A stretch of DNA of 8,415 nucleotides, taken from NCBI GenBank assembly GCA_032089155.1, contig DAMDEV010000117.1:1-8415 (forward strand). The letters run 5' to 3'. The notes under the pieces are model-generated. The model was not told the origin of the DNA, made no database searches, and saw nothing but the letters and a program-made list of their open reading frames with translations. Origin of the DNA: Faucicola sp032089155 (GTDB lineage: Bacteria > Pseudomonadota > Gammaproteobacteria > Pseudomonadales > Moraxellaceae). The position numbers and the translations under genes are program-made. Below are positions 1 through 6,492 of this stretch, in pieces (position 1 is the stretch's first letter; each line of letters begins with the position of its first letter).

Positions 1-1
1 T

Positions 2-394
2 CAGCGCATGTTATTTGCCGCAGTCGACCCACAAGTTGCCCAAGCGCAGCATTTGAATTTAACATTTTTATCTTTGCTGTTTATGTTTGCACTGAGTCTT
101 GTGGTGGCAGTGAGTGTGCAGTTTGTCGGTGCCTTGCTGCTATTATCGTTACTCATCACGCCTGCGGCAGCGGCGAGTCAAGTGACGGCTAGACCCATCT
201 ATGTCTATTTGTTGTCCATGCTGTTTGCCATCACCGCTGGGGTCGGCGGGATATTACTGTCGTTAGGACCAGGGCTGCCGATTTCACCTTATATCACTAC
301 CATTTCATTTGTGATTTATTTAAGCTGCTGGGGAATTGGCTACCTACGAAAAAAAGCAGGGTGGAACAAACGCCTAGCCGCAAACTTTTCTTAA
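2..394 (+). CDS. znuB: Zinc/manganese ABC transporter permease, ZnuB-like (3' part, truncated by window edge)
   Basis: Integral inner-membrane permease of an ABC-3 family metal importer, which with an ATPase (ZnuC) and a periplasmic binding protein (ZnuA) brings Zn2+ (in some relatives Mn2+) into the cytoplasm. The reading frame is open to the left edge, so the ATG at position 8 is internal; about 130 C-terminal residues are present. Numbering from that Met, four hydrophobic segments lie near 17-37, 38-58, 66-90 and 95-113. The stretch VGALLLLSLLITPAAAA (about 40-56) is the conserved ABC-3 core, and the preceding DPQVAQAQ matches the short soluble loop before a membrane helix in ZnuB. The tail is basic (RKKAGWNKR), fitting a cytoplasmic end. 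It runs convergent to mnmA with 69 bases between stops. The substrate cannot be fixed without the rest of the protein; the znuB symbol is family-level. Confidence 0.8.
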   Translation, partial: QRMLFAAVDPQVAQAQHLNLTFLSLLFMFALSLVVAVSVQFVGALLLLSLLITPAAAASQVTARPIYVYLLSMLFAITAGVGGILLSLGPGLPISPYITTISFVIYLSCWGIGYLRKKAGWNKRLAANFS

Positions 395-406
395 TCAACA
401 GGGTAT

Positions 407-435
407 AAAAAAAGCGCAAATGGTATCAATTTGCG
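407..435 (-). terminator. Rho-independent terminator of mnmA
   Basis: A perfect 7-bp stem, CGCAAAT (415-421) with ATTTGCG (429-435), encloses a 7-base loop. On the minus strand it is followed two bases later by seven T (the A run 407-413). It lies 29 bases beyond the mnmA stop. On the plus strand only a weak T-rich stretch follows, so it may or may not also stop znuB transcripts. Confidence 0.75.
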
Positions 436-463
436 ATGTTTGTGTCTTGATGTGTATTAAGCT

Positions 464-1639
464 TTAAACTTCAGCCAGGCTAGTAGGGGCATCGATGGTT
501 TGAATCACGCCACCGCCTAAACAGATGTCATCTTGATAAAACACACAAGACTGACCGGGCGTCACCGCGCGCTGTGGCTCGTCAAACACCACTTTTATGG
601 TGTCCCCCGTTTCATCAAGAGCAAAAACTGTACAGGCTTGATCAGGCTGACGATAGCGCGTTTTGGCGGTACAGCGATAACCTTGGGCAGTAAACATTTG
701 GGTGGGTGCATCAACCACCCAGTCAAGCTTATAAGCGGTCAATTCGGTGGATTGTAACATCGGATGGTCATGCCCTTGACCGACAATCAGGCGATTATTA
801 TCCAAGTCTTTGTGCAATACAAACCAAGGCGCCTCATCTCTATCTTTGACCCCACCAATACCAATACCGCCACGTTGACCAAGCGTGTAATACATTAAGC
901 CATCATGGGTGCCTATTTTTTTGCCATCATCGGTGTAGATATCACCTTTTTGAGCGGGTAAATACTGCTGTAAAAAGTCTTTAAAGCGTCGCTCGCCGAT
1001 AAAGCAAATACCCGTAGAGTCTTTTTTCTTCGCTGTCGCTAAATCATATTGCTCGGCAATACGGCGTACTTCAGGTTTTTCTAACTCACCCACAGGGAAC
1101 AAGGTTTTGGCGATTTTATCACCTGCCACCGCGTGTAGGAAGTAGCTTTGGTCTTTATTGTTATCAAGTCCGCGCAGCAGTGGCGCTTTGCCAGTTTCAT
1201 CGCTAAAACCGCGGCGTGCATAGTGACCGGTGGCAATATAGTCCGCCCCCAAAGTTAACGCATAATCCAAAAAGGCTTTAAATTTGACTTCTTTGTTGCA
1301 TAAAATATCAGGATTTGGGGTGCGACCTGCGCTATATTCCGCCAAAAAATGCTCAAATACGCGATCCCAATATTCCATGGCAAAGTTGGCGGTATGCAGT
1401 TTAATGCCGATTTTATCGGCGACCGCTTGCGCATCGGCAAGGTCAGTCATGGCGGTACAATACTCAGTACCGTCATCTTCTTCCCAGTTTTTCATAAACA
1501 AGCCTTCAACATCAAAGCCCGCTTGTTTGAGCAAAACGGCGGTGACAGAAGAATCAACTCCCCCTGACATCCCCACAATGACGCGGGTTTTGGCAGGGTT
1601 GGTAATATCAGATAAATTAACAGCAGTTGAATAAGTCAT
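464..1639 (-). CDS. mnmA: tRNA-specific 2-thiouridylase MnmA
   Basis: Cytoplasmic enzyme that makes 2-thiouridine at wobble U34 of Lys, Glu and Gln tRNAs. It adenylates U34 with ATP and then transfers sulfur received from the IscS/Tus relay. With the ATG at 1639 the protein has 391 residues, slightly longer than E. coli MnmA because of a roughly 15-residue N-terminal extension. Visible motifs: PP-loop SGGVDSS (25-31), the first catalytic cysteine in NPDILCN (C114), GHY (138-140), the second in STGICFIGER (C212), and FDEPQRAVTPGQ (352-363) in the C-terminal barrel. Both cysteines are present, so the protein should be active. A TTG at 1657 would add six residues, but it coincides with the predicted transcription start, so I prefer the ATG. 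No clear Shine-Dalgarno precedes it. It is a single-gene unit with its own promoter and terminator. Confidence 0.97.
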   Translation of the reverse strand: MTYSTAVNLSDITNPAKTRVIVGMSGGVDSSVTAVLLKQAGFDVEGLFMKNWEEDDGTEYCTAMTDLADAQAVADKIGIKLHTANFAMEYWDRVFEHFLAEYSAGRTPNPDILCNKEVKFKAFLDYALTLGADYIATGHYARRGFSDETGKAPLLRGLDNNKDQSYFLHAVAGDKIAKTLFPVGELEKPEVRRIAEQYDLATAKKKDSTGICFIGERRFKDFLQQYLPAQKGDIYTDDGKKIGTHDGLMYYTLGQRGGIGIGGVKDRDEAPWFVLHKDLDNNRLIVGQGHDHPMLQSTELTAYKLDWVVDAPTQMFTAQGYRCTAKTRYRQPDQACTVFALDETGDTIKVVFDEPQRAVTPGQSCVFYQDDICLGGGVIQTIDAPTSLAEV

Positions 1640-1657
1640 AATTTTTAAAAGTGCCAA

Positions 1658-1693
1658 AAGGGTTATTATAGCAAATTTATTGCTTGTTAAAAA
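1658..1693 (-). promoter_or_regulatory. mnmA promoter with extended -10
   Basis: On the minus strand TGCTATAAT (1673-1665) is a perfect extended -10, TGn plus TATAAT. A poor -35 (TTTTTA, 1693-1688) sits 17 bases upstream. Transcription would start near 1658, giving a leader of about 18 bases to the ATG at 1639. This argues against the TTG start at 1657. Confidence 0.65.
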
Positions 1694-1713
1694 TCAATAA
1701 ACCTGCCACAATA

Positions 1714-1773
1714 TCGTTATCGGATGAGCCGATATCGAAAAAACCCAACTTATTCTCGTAAGTTGGGTTTTTT
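1714..1773 (+). terminator. Strong bidirectional terminator with an adjacent hairpin, between divergent genes
   Basis: A perfect 15-bp inverted repeat (1738-1752 with 1759-1773, loop TTCTCG) has six A at its outer left and six T at its outer right, so it can act as an intrinsic terminator on either strand. Just upstream, 1714-1738 forms a second hairpin: TATCGG (1718-1723) pairs with CCGATA (1729-1734) around ATGAG, and three more pairs extend it beyond one T-T mismatch. Neither flanking gene needs a terminator here, as mnmA and the phosphoesterase both point away. It could end a small RNA or be the remnant of a lost gene. The plus strand is my choice because the extra hairpin precedes the T tract in that direction. 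Confidence 0.75.
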
Positions 1774-1838
1774 AATGCGCAAATAATATTAATTGATTTT
1801 TTCAAATTCACTGATTGGCTTTAATAGATAAAGCGACA

Positions 1839-1866
1839 TTGTAAATTCACAAACATTCTTTATATA
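1839..1866 (+). promoter_or_regulatory. Probable promoter of the metallophosphoesterase gene
   Basis: TTGTAA (1839-1844) and TATATA (1861-1866) are separated by 16 bases; TATAAC (1863-1868) at 18 bases is an alternative -10. A GGGG (1888-1891) five bases before the ATG at 1897 is the likely ribosome-binding site. Confidence 0.45.
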
Positions 1867-1896
1867 ACCTTTACTTATCAAAAATTTGGGGCTGAT

Positions 1897-3009
1897 ATGC
1901 GTTGGATATTTCTGACCGTCATTGTATTGTTGTTTGAATTGTTTACTTATGGGGCGGGGCGGGGGCTGAAGTGGTGGGCAGGGTCTTGGTTATCCGATCG
2001 GTCTTCTCGCTATTTGATGATTAGTCTATTTGTAATGAGTAATGCGTTATTGGTATTTGGCATCGCACGATTGACGAGCTTTGGGCTTAAGCTGTCTATG
2101 ACTTGGCTGACTATTTTATGGTTTGTCATCATGTCGATGGTGGCGGTGGGCATTATTAATTTGGTGTTGATGAAAGTTGCTCCGCAATTTTTTAATTCAG
2201 TGAGTTATCAAATCTACGGGGAACGCATTTTGTTGCCGCTCGTGTTTTTTGGCATGGTGTTGATGGGTATTTATAATGCTTATACACCCACCATTCGTCA
2301 TATCAGCTTGACTGCCAATCAGCCACTTGCCAAACCCATTCGGATTGGGATGGTTTCAGACTTGCATTTGGGTCTAATGGTCGGTGAGCGGCAAATTAAT
2401 CGATTAACCGATATGGTAAAAGCAGAGAACGTGCAATTGCTGTTGATGCCTGGGGATATTATGGATGATAATGTTGACTATTATACCTCGCAAAATATGC
2501 AGCCTGCGCTACAGCAATTAGCAAGCGCAGTGCCAATGGGCGCGTATGCCACGCTAGGCAATCATGACATGTATGGGCATGAAGGCGAGATTCGCGATGC
2601 GATCCAAAAAGCCAATATCACCTTATTGGCAGATGACAAAGTGTTGGTTGATAACCAGCTTTGGTTGGTAGGACGACTGGATAATCATGCCACTTATCGT
2701 AAAGCGACCAAGGATTTAATGCCGTCAAGTACCGATAAGCCGATTATTTTACTTGACCATGAGCCCAATGAGATCGAACAAAACGTACAATTACCGATTG
2801 ATTTGCAAGTGTCTGGACATACCCATAATGGGCAAATATTTCCTGCCAATTTTATTGTCAAATTTATCAACCGTTTGGGTTACGGCTATGAACGTATCAA
2901 CAATACCGATGTGATTGTAAGCTCGGGGTATGGTTTTTGGGGTGTGCCGTTTCGGCTAGGCTCGCAAGCGGAACTTTGGGTGATTGATTTGGTCGGTAAA
3001 AAATCCTAA
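1897..3009 (+). CDS. Membrane-anchored calcineurin-like metallophosphoesterase (YkuE/YaeI-like)
   Basis: A 370-residue protein with four hydrophobic segments (about 1-18, 38-58, 68-92, 108-128) followed by a complete calcineurin-type phosphoesterase domain (about 147-366). All metal-binding motifs are visible: SDLHLG (154-159), GD (186-187), GNHD (221-224), DHEP with H288, and GHTH (307-310). This supports a dinuclear metal-dependent phosphohydrolase held at the inner membrane. Relatives with the same layout are annotated as YkuE/YaeI-like phosphoesterases. Some members of the wider group (LpxH, LpxG) cleave UDP-2,3-diacylglucosamine in lipid A synthesis, but nothing here shows that substrate, so I give no symbol. 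An even number of membrane helices and no signal peptide put the catalytic domain on the same side as the N-terminus; which side is not certain. It appears monocistronic and converges with the tetR-type gene. Confidence 0.88.
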   Translation: MRWIFLTVIVLLFELFTYGAGRGLKWWAGSWLSDRSSRYLMISLFVMSNALLVFGIARLTSFGLKLSMTWLTILWFVIMSMVAVGIINLVLMKVAPQFFNSVSYQIYGERILLPLVFFGMVLMGIYNAYTPTIRHISLTANQPLAKPIRIGMVSDLHLGLMVGERQINRLTDMVKAENVQLLLMPGDIMDDNVDYYTSQNMQPALQQLASAVPMGAYATLGNHDMYGHEGEIRDAIQKANITLLADDKVLVDNQLWLVGRLDNHATYRKATKDLMPSSTDKPIILLDHEPNEIEQNVQLPIDLQVSGHTHNGQIFPANFIVKFINRLGYGYERINNTDVIVSSGYGFWGVPFRLGSQAELWVIDLVGKKS

Positions 3010-3010
3010 A

Positions 3011-3036
3011 TCTAGTTTTAGCGCTCTGTCACTAGA
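3011..3036. repeat. Short inverted repeat after the phosphoesterase gene
   Basis: TCTAGT (3011-3016) and ACTAGA (3031-3036) are perfect inverted copies separated by 14 bases, two bases after the stop codon. There is no T tract, so it is not a convincing intrinsic terminator. I found no better terminator in the 89-base gap between the two convergent genes. Confidence 0.3.
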
Positions 3037-3064
3037 CTCTAACGATGACATTGGGGTTATGGCA

Positions 3065-3096
3065 GATTATGGCGATGAGAGATTATTGCCATGAGA
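3065..3096. repeat. Tandem duplication of a 16-bp unit
   Basis: GATTATGGCGATGAGA (3065-3080) is followed directly by GATTATTGCCATGAGA (3081-3096), identical at 14 of 16 positions. A degraded third copy (about 10 of 16) runs into the 3' end of the TetR-type gene at 3097-3112. Confidence 0.6.
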
Positions 3097-3098
3097 GA

Positions 3099-3656
3099 TT
3101 ACTGTATAGACACTGTCTGCATCATCAGTTGTATATTGCCACGAATATCCTCGAGTGACATTTGGTGGTCTTGCTGCAGGCAGTAACTTAAATTATTTAA
3201 TATAATCCCTGCATACGTATGCCCTTGAAATTCCAAGTCGCCTGGGCGTCCATGGCGCTTGGCATGCTCAATATAATTTTGTTTGATTAACGCATACATG
3301 TCATCATATAAATGAATATTGGGGGTTTTGATTTGCCAAAAAGCCAGTATGCGTTGTTTTTGCGCGTGAATAAACGCCCAAAATTGTTCCAAACACCTTA
3401 ATAAATTCTCTTGACTGGCGACACTAAAGCGTTCGGTTAAAAACTTCTCATACACTTGGCGAAAATTACTCACCATTTTCTCCGCCAGCGCTTCTTTACT
3501 GGCGTAATGACGATAAAAGGTTGAACGGTTGATCGCTGCAGTATCTAAAATATCTTGGACAGTGATGGCGCGGTAAGGTTTCTGCTGCAGTAATGCTAGA
3601 AAAGCTTGCTCGATATGTTGTTCAGTCTTAATGACCCGTAAATCATTTTCGTTCAT
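3099..3656 (-). CDS. TetR/AcrR-family transcriptional regulator
   Basis: A 185-residue DNA-binding repressor-type protein. The N-terminal TetR domain is clear. Helix 1 spans about 12-25 (HIEQAFLALLQQ). The helix-turn-helix spans about 31-52 (ITVQDILDTAAINRSTFYRH), followed by the hallmark YASKEAL (51-57). The rest (about 60-185) is helical, with aromatic and hydrophobic residues for ligand binding and dimerisation, and I cannot assign an inducer. An AAGGA lies 12 bases before the ATG, a rather long spacing. The gene is convergent to the phosphoesterase and divergent from kup across 500 bases. TetR regulators often control a divergent neighbour, but kup is usually not a TetR target, so its regulon is open; autoregulation is likely. 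An ACAT-TT-ATGT dyad at about 3785-3796 is the nearest operator-like site, and it is weak. Confidence 0.92.
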   Translation of the reverse strand: MNENDLRVIKTEQHIEQAFLALLQQKPYRAITVQDILDTAAINRSTFYRHYASKEALAEKMVSNFRQVYEKFLTERFSVASQENLLRCLEQFWAFIHAQKQRILAFWQIKTPNIHLYDDMYALIKQNYIEHAKRHGRPGDLEFQGHTYAGIILNNLSYCLQQDHQMSLEDIRGNIQLMMQTVSIQ

Positions 3657-3670
3657 CGCTTTTTAGTATC

Positions 3671-3698
3671 CTTACGCTCTTTATCTTACGCTTTATGT
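3671..3698. repeat. 14-bp tandem repeat in front of the TetR-type gene
   Basis: CTTACGCTCTTTAT (3671-3684) is followed by CTTACGCTTTATGT (3685-3698), and CTTAGCC begins a decayed third unit. The repeat lies in the putative leader of the minus-strand regulator gene, between its promoter and start codon. Directly repeated sites could bind a regulator, or they may be a simple duplication. Confidence 0.5.
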
Positions 3699-3710
3699 CT
3701 TAGCCTTTAA

Positions 3711-3737
3711 ATTTTAGCAATCGCAGGAATTGCACAA
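3711..3737 (-). promoter_or_regulatory. Possible promoter of the TetR-type gene
   Basis: On the minus strand TGCTAAAAT (3719-3711) resembles an extended -10. A TTGTGC (3737-3732) lies 15 bases upstream, short for a -35. A transcript from here would have a leader of about 50 bases carrying the 14-bp repeats. Confidence 0.35.
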
Positions 3738-3952
3738 AATTTTTATAATAAACAACATTATCTACCTAACTGTACCCTTATGCAACATTTATGTTTTATT
3801 TGATGCTTGATGGCTGTTTACGATAGTTTTATATTGCCACCTATTAAGTATATCAAATGACATCATCCAGCATATTTCCTATGATAAATCCGTCTGCCAG
3901 CCGTCGGGTTTTTTAGATTTTGCCACTCAAGTTTAGCGATAAGGACGAAAAA

Positions 3953-4045
3953 ATGGCTGAAGCCACGCTGACAGTCGTTAAAAATATTCTGCTAATAGAC
4001 GTAATATCTAGGCAAACCAAACGCAGTTTAAATTCAACCTTCTAA
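3953..4045 (+). CDS. Possible 30-residue small protein or leader peptide upstream of kup
   Basis: An ATG at 3953 opens a 30-codon frame ending in TAA at 4045. Its residues begin MAEATLTVVKNILLIDVISR, an acidic start followed by a short hydrophobic stretch and a basic, polar tail. The case for it is the ribosome-binding site AAGGA (3941-3945) seven bases before the ATG, better than the one in front of kup. A hairpin TGGC-TGAA-GCCA (3954-3965) overlaps the first codons. I recognise no family. It ends 111 bases before kup in the same direction, so a regulatory leader is conceivable, but the three TATAAT boxes after it suggest kup has its own promoter. A chance ORF is quite possible at this length. 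Confidence 0.3.
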   Translation: MAEATLTVVKNILLIDVISRQTKRSLNSTF

Positions 4046-4088
4046 AATGTTACTATCGTCAAGTACATAGATAACTTTGGTTACAAAA

Positions 4089-4125
4089 TATAATTTAACC
4101 GCAATTTTATAATTCGACTTATAAT
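4089..4125 (+). promoter_or_regulatory. kup promoter region with three TATAAT boxes
   Basis: Perfect TATAAT hexamers occur at 4089-4094, 4108-4113 and 4120-4125, 32 to 63 bases before the kup ATG. None has a good -35 at 16-18 bases (the best nearby, TTGGTT at 4077-4082, is misplaced), so which one is used is unclear and an activator may be needed. No Shine-Dalgarno is visible before the kup ATG at 4157. Confidence 0.45.
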
Positions 4126-4156
4126 AATCCATCTTATCAAATTGCGTCGTTAATTT

Positions 4157-6205
4157 ATGAGTAAAGCACATGCTAAAAGCTCGGTTCCTGCACTGACATT
4201 AGGGGCGATCGGGGTCGTTTATGGCGATATCGGTACCAGTGTACTGTATTCAGTCAAAGAAGTTTTTAATTCTGGTCATGTCGCCTTTAACGTTGCCAAT
4301 ATCTATGGGGTGCTGTCGTTATTTGTATGGACGATTACCATCATCGTCAGTCTCAAGTACATCTCGTTGGTGCTACGCGCCGACAATAAAGGGGAAGGTG
4401 GTCTGATTGCGATGCTCGCTTTGGCATCAAGCGCGGTGAAACATCGCCCAAAATTGCACGCAATCATTATGACCATGGGAATATTTGGTACCTGCTTGTT
4501 TTATGGCGATGGGGTGATTACCCCATCCATCTCGGTGCTATCGGCAGTAGAAGGTTTGACGGTGGTATCGCCACGGCTGCATAGTGTGGTGATACCTGCC
4601 ACGCTGACCATTTTGTTCATACTGTTTTTTGTGCAAAAATTTGGTACCAAAGGTATCGGTAAGCTGTTTGGACCTGTGATGGTGCTATGGTTTTTGTTGA
4701 TTGCTGGCATTGGGGTTTATCATATCCAGCACAATGTCGAAATCTTGCAAGCCATCAATCCCATCTATGCTTATCAGTTTGTGATGACCAATCCGACACT
4801 CGCTTTTATCATTTTGGGGGCAGTTGTGTTGTGTGTGACAGGCGGTGAAGCCTTGTATGCCGATATGGGGCATTTTGGCAAAAAACCGATTCGTATCGCT
4901 TGGTTTTCCATTGTCATGCCCGCCTTGCTGCTCAATTATTTTGGTCAAGGCGCATTTTTACTCGCCAATCCTGAGGGCAAATCCAATCCCTTCTTTTTGA
5001 TGATTCCAGATGCCATGCGTATCCCGATGGTGGTGATGGCAACTTTAGCGACAGTGATTGCGTCACAAGCGCTGATTTCTGGGGCGTTTAGTATCACCAA
5101 ACAAGCGGTGCAACTGGGCTTTTTACCGCGTATGCGTATTGTGTATACTAATGTTAAAGAAGTGGGTCAGGTCTATATCCCAGCGATTAACTGGGGCTTG
5201 TTTATCGCCATTGCGTTTGCTGTGGTGATGTTCAAATCATCGGGTGCGTTAGCGGCCGCTTATGGTATTGCGGTTTGTACGGATATGCTGATTACCACGA
5301 TATTGACCTTCTTTGTGATTCGCTATGCGTGGAAATACCCATTGCTACTGTGTATTGCCGCGACCTCATTGTTCTTTGTGGTGGATTTCTTGTTTTGGGC
5401 GTCAAATCTGCTGAAGCTCCTCAAAGGCGGCTGGTTCCCATTGTTGTTAGGGGGCGTCATGTTTGTGCTCATGATGACTTGGCGAGATGGGCGTAACTTA
5501 GTGAGAATTGCCCATACCACAAGGCAAATTAACTTAAAAAATTTCTTGGATGACTTGTTTGGCAGTTTTACCAATAAACGCTTACAAATAGCTTTGGAGT
5601 CGACGCAAGGCAAATTAGAAAAGCTGACCCAAGATATTGAAAACGCGCCGCTTGAGAATATCCAAGAGCTGCAAAATCAGCAAGCGTTACTGCAAGAGAA
5701 AATCTTAATCAACCAGCGCTGCCAAGTGCTGTTTGAAAATATCAAAAAAATCAAAGGTATTGCTGTATTTATGGTCGCTGAAGTCGATATCGTGCCCGTG
5801 GCGTTAAAACAAAACTTAAAGCACAATAAATGCTTGCATGAGTACAATATCTTTGTCACCGTTAATACCTTAGAAACCCCTTGGGTGGGTCTCAGCAAGC
5901 GCAGTGAAGTGACCTATTTGGGACACAATTGCTGGAAGGTAGTGCTCAATTTTGGCTTTAAAAATGACCCTGATGTGCCAGATTCGCTCAAACACATTCA
6001 GCAATTTAACTTTGATTTCGACCCTGCTAAGGTAAGTTATTTCTTATCCCATGAGGCAGTGGTGGCATCTGAGAGCATCAAAGGTATGGCATTATGGCGT
6101 GAAAAATTGTTTGCCCATATGCACCGTAATGCCGGCACCGCGGCAGAGTTTCTAAAACTTCCTAGTAACAATGTGGTAGAAATGGGTGCCAAAGTAGAAA
6201 TTTAA
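4157..6205 (+). CDS. kup: Low-affinity potassium transporter Kup (KUP/HAK/KT family)
   Basis: Inner-membrane K+ uptake protein, probably proton-coupled. The N-terminal core (about 12-440) contains the family's roughly 12 membrane helices. Signature stretches are visible: GDIGTS (23-28), YGDGVITPSISVLSAVEG (116-133), GGEALYADMGHFG (229-241), NYFGQGAFLL (260-269), ASQALISGAFSITKQAVQLG (302-321) and AYGIAVCTDMLITT (368-381). The cytoplasmic C-terminal domain is recognised by VAEVDIVPVALKQNLKHNK (about 540-558). At 682 residues it is some 60 longer than E. coli Kup (622). The extra length is mostly a charged, Gln/Glu/Leu-rich helical segment at about 470-530, between the last membrane helix and the C-terminal domain. 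GDIGTSVLYS carries Val where most homologues have Pro. The coding frame is intact, and the gene stands alone with its own terminator. Confidence 0.96.
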   Translation: MSKAHAKSSVPALTLGAIGVVYGDIGTSVLYSVKEVFNSGHVAFNVANIYGVLSLFVWTITIIVSLKYISLVLRADNKGEGGLIAMLALASSAVKHRPKLHAIIMTMGIFGTCLFYGDGVITPSISVLSAVEGLTVVSPRLHSVVIPATLTILFILFFVQKFGTKGIGKLFGPVMVLWFLLIAGIGVYHIQHNVEILQAINPIYAYQFVMTNPTLAFIILGAVVLCVTGGEALYADMGHFGKKPIRIAWFSIVMPALLLNYFGQGAFLLANPEGKSNPFFLMIPDAMRIPMVVMATLATVIASQALISGAFSITKQAVQLGFLPRMRIVYTNVKEVGQVYIPAINWGLFIAIAFAVVMFKSSGALAAAYGIAVCTDMLITTILTFFVIRYAWKYPLLLCIAATSLFFVVDFLFWASNLLKLLKGGWFPLLLGGVMFVLMMTWRDGRNLVRIAHTTRQINLKNFLDDLFGSFTNKRLQIALESTQGKLEKLTQDIENAPLENIQELQNQQALLQEKILINQRCQVLFENIKKIKGIAVFMVAEVDIVPVALKQNLKHNKCLHEYNIFVTVNTLETPWVGLSKRSEVTYLGHNCWKVVLNFGFKNDPDVPDSLKHIQQFNFDFDPAKVSYFLSHEAVVASESIKGMALWREKLFAHMHRNAGTAAEFLKLPSNNVVEMGAKVEI

Positions 6206-6215
6206 ATGCCCAACT

Positions 6216-6248
6216 AAAAAGCCATTATCCTTCGATAGTGGCTTTTTT
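6216..6248. terminator. Bidirectional terminator between kup and xseB
   Basis: A 14-bp stem (6216-6229 with 6234-6247, one T-G wobble, loop CTTC) with core GCCATTATC/GATAGTGGC is flanked by A5 on the left and T6 on the right. It sits 10 bases after the kup stop and 27 bases beyond the xseB stop, so it can end both convergent transcripts. Confidence 0.88.
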
Positions 6249-6274
6249 ATTCTGTTTTTATGCTTGATTGAAAC

Positions 6275-6469
6275 TTAGTCTGTTTCAAACGCTTGATTCA
6301 GCGAGGCTTCGACGGCATCAATCCGCGCTTGGCATATTTTATAGGCGTCAATGGACTGCGCTACAATGGTCATCAGCGCGTCAATATTGGGCTCTTGGCT
6401 ATTTTGCAAGCGCTGTGCATTTGTTTTTAACACCTCATAGGCGCTTTTAAAATCAGTTGGCTCGGTCAT
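6275..6469 (-). CDS. xseB: Exodeoxyribonuclease VII small subunit
   Basis: Small, fully helical subunit that binds several-fold along the C-terminal helices of XseA to form active exonuclease VII. It has 64 residues, a little shorter than the E. coli subunit (80). FKSAYEVLKTNAQRLQ (about 7-22) is the family's first helix (normally FE-ALEELE-IV-RLE), and SIDAYKICQARIDAVEASL (about 39-57) matches the second, including the usual YK-C---L/I pattern. AGGA seven bases before the ATG is a good ribosome-binding site. It follows xseA by 23 bases on the same strand and should be co-transcribed. Divergence from the E. coli sequence is considerable, so operon position adds weight to the call. Confidence 0.9.
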   Translation of the reverse strand: MTEPTDFKSAYEVLKTNAQRLQNSQEPNIDALMTIVAQSIDAYKICQARIDAVEASLNQAFETD

Positions 6470-6492
6470 GGTTGTTCCTGTTGATAGATAGG

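Larger units (their letters stand above)
3657..4156. other. 500-base divergent intergenic region between the TetR-type gene and kup
   Basis: This AT-rich stretch holds the probable regulator promoter and its 14-bp repeats on the left, a 30-codon ORF with a ribosome-binding site in the middle (3953-4045), and three TATAAT boxes near kup on the right. A TATAAT also occurs at 3744-3749 on the plus strand. At 3887-3916 a weak 5-bp stem with a 12-base loop (ATCCG with CGGGT) is followed by T, which is marginal as a terminator. I see no RNA gene, riboswitch fold or mobile element. Confidence 0.6.

Noticed and set aside
1284..1634. 116-codon plus-strand ORF opposite mnmA
   Set aside because: It overlaps the MnmA PP-loop and first catalytic cysteine region antisense, and the residues show no family signature.
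1640..1657. TTG start giving a six-residue longer MnmA
   Set aside because: The extended -10 at 1673-1665 would start transcription at about 1658, leaving no leader for the TTG; the ATG at 1639 fits better.
3888..3904. CCGTCTG/CCGTCGG resemblance to the Neisseria DNA uptake sequence
   Set aside because: The match to GCCGTCTGAA is partial and occurs once, and the organism does not appear to be a Neisseria.
3887..3916. Possible intrinsic terminator before the small ORF
   Set aside because: The stem is only five pairs with a G-U and a 12-base loop. The T run is present, but the hairpin is too weak to call as a feature.
4022..4156. Riboswitch controlling kup
   Set aside because: Potassium genes in Firmicutes use a c-di-AMP riboswitch, but I see no such fold here, and the TATAAT boxes leave only a short leader.
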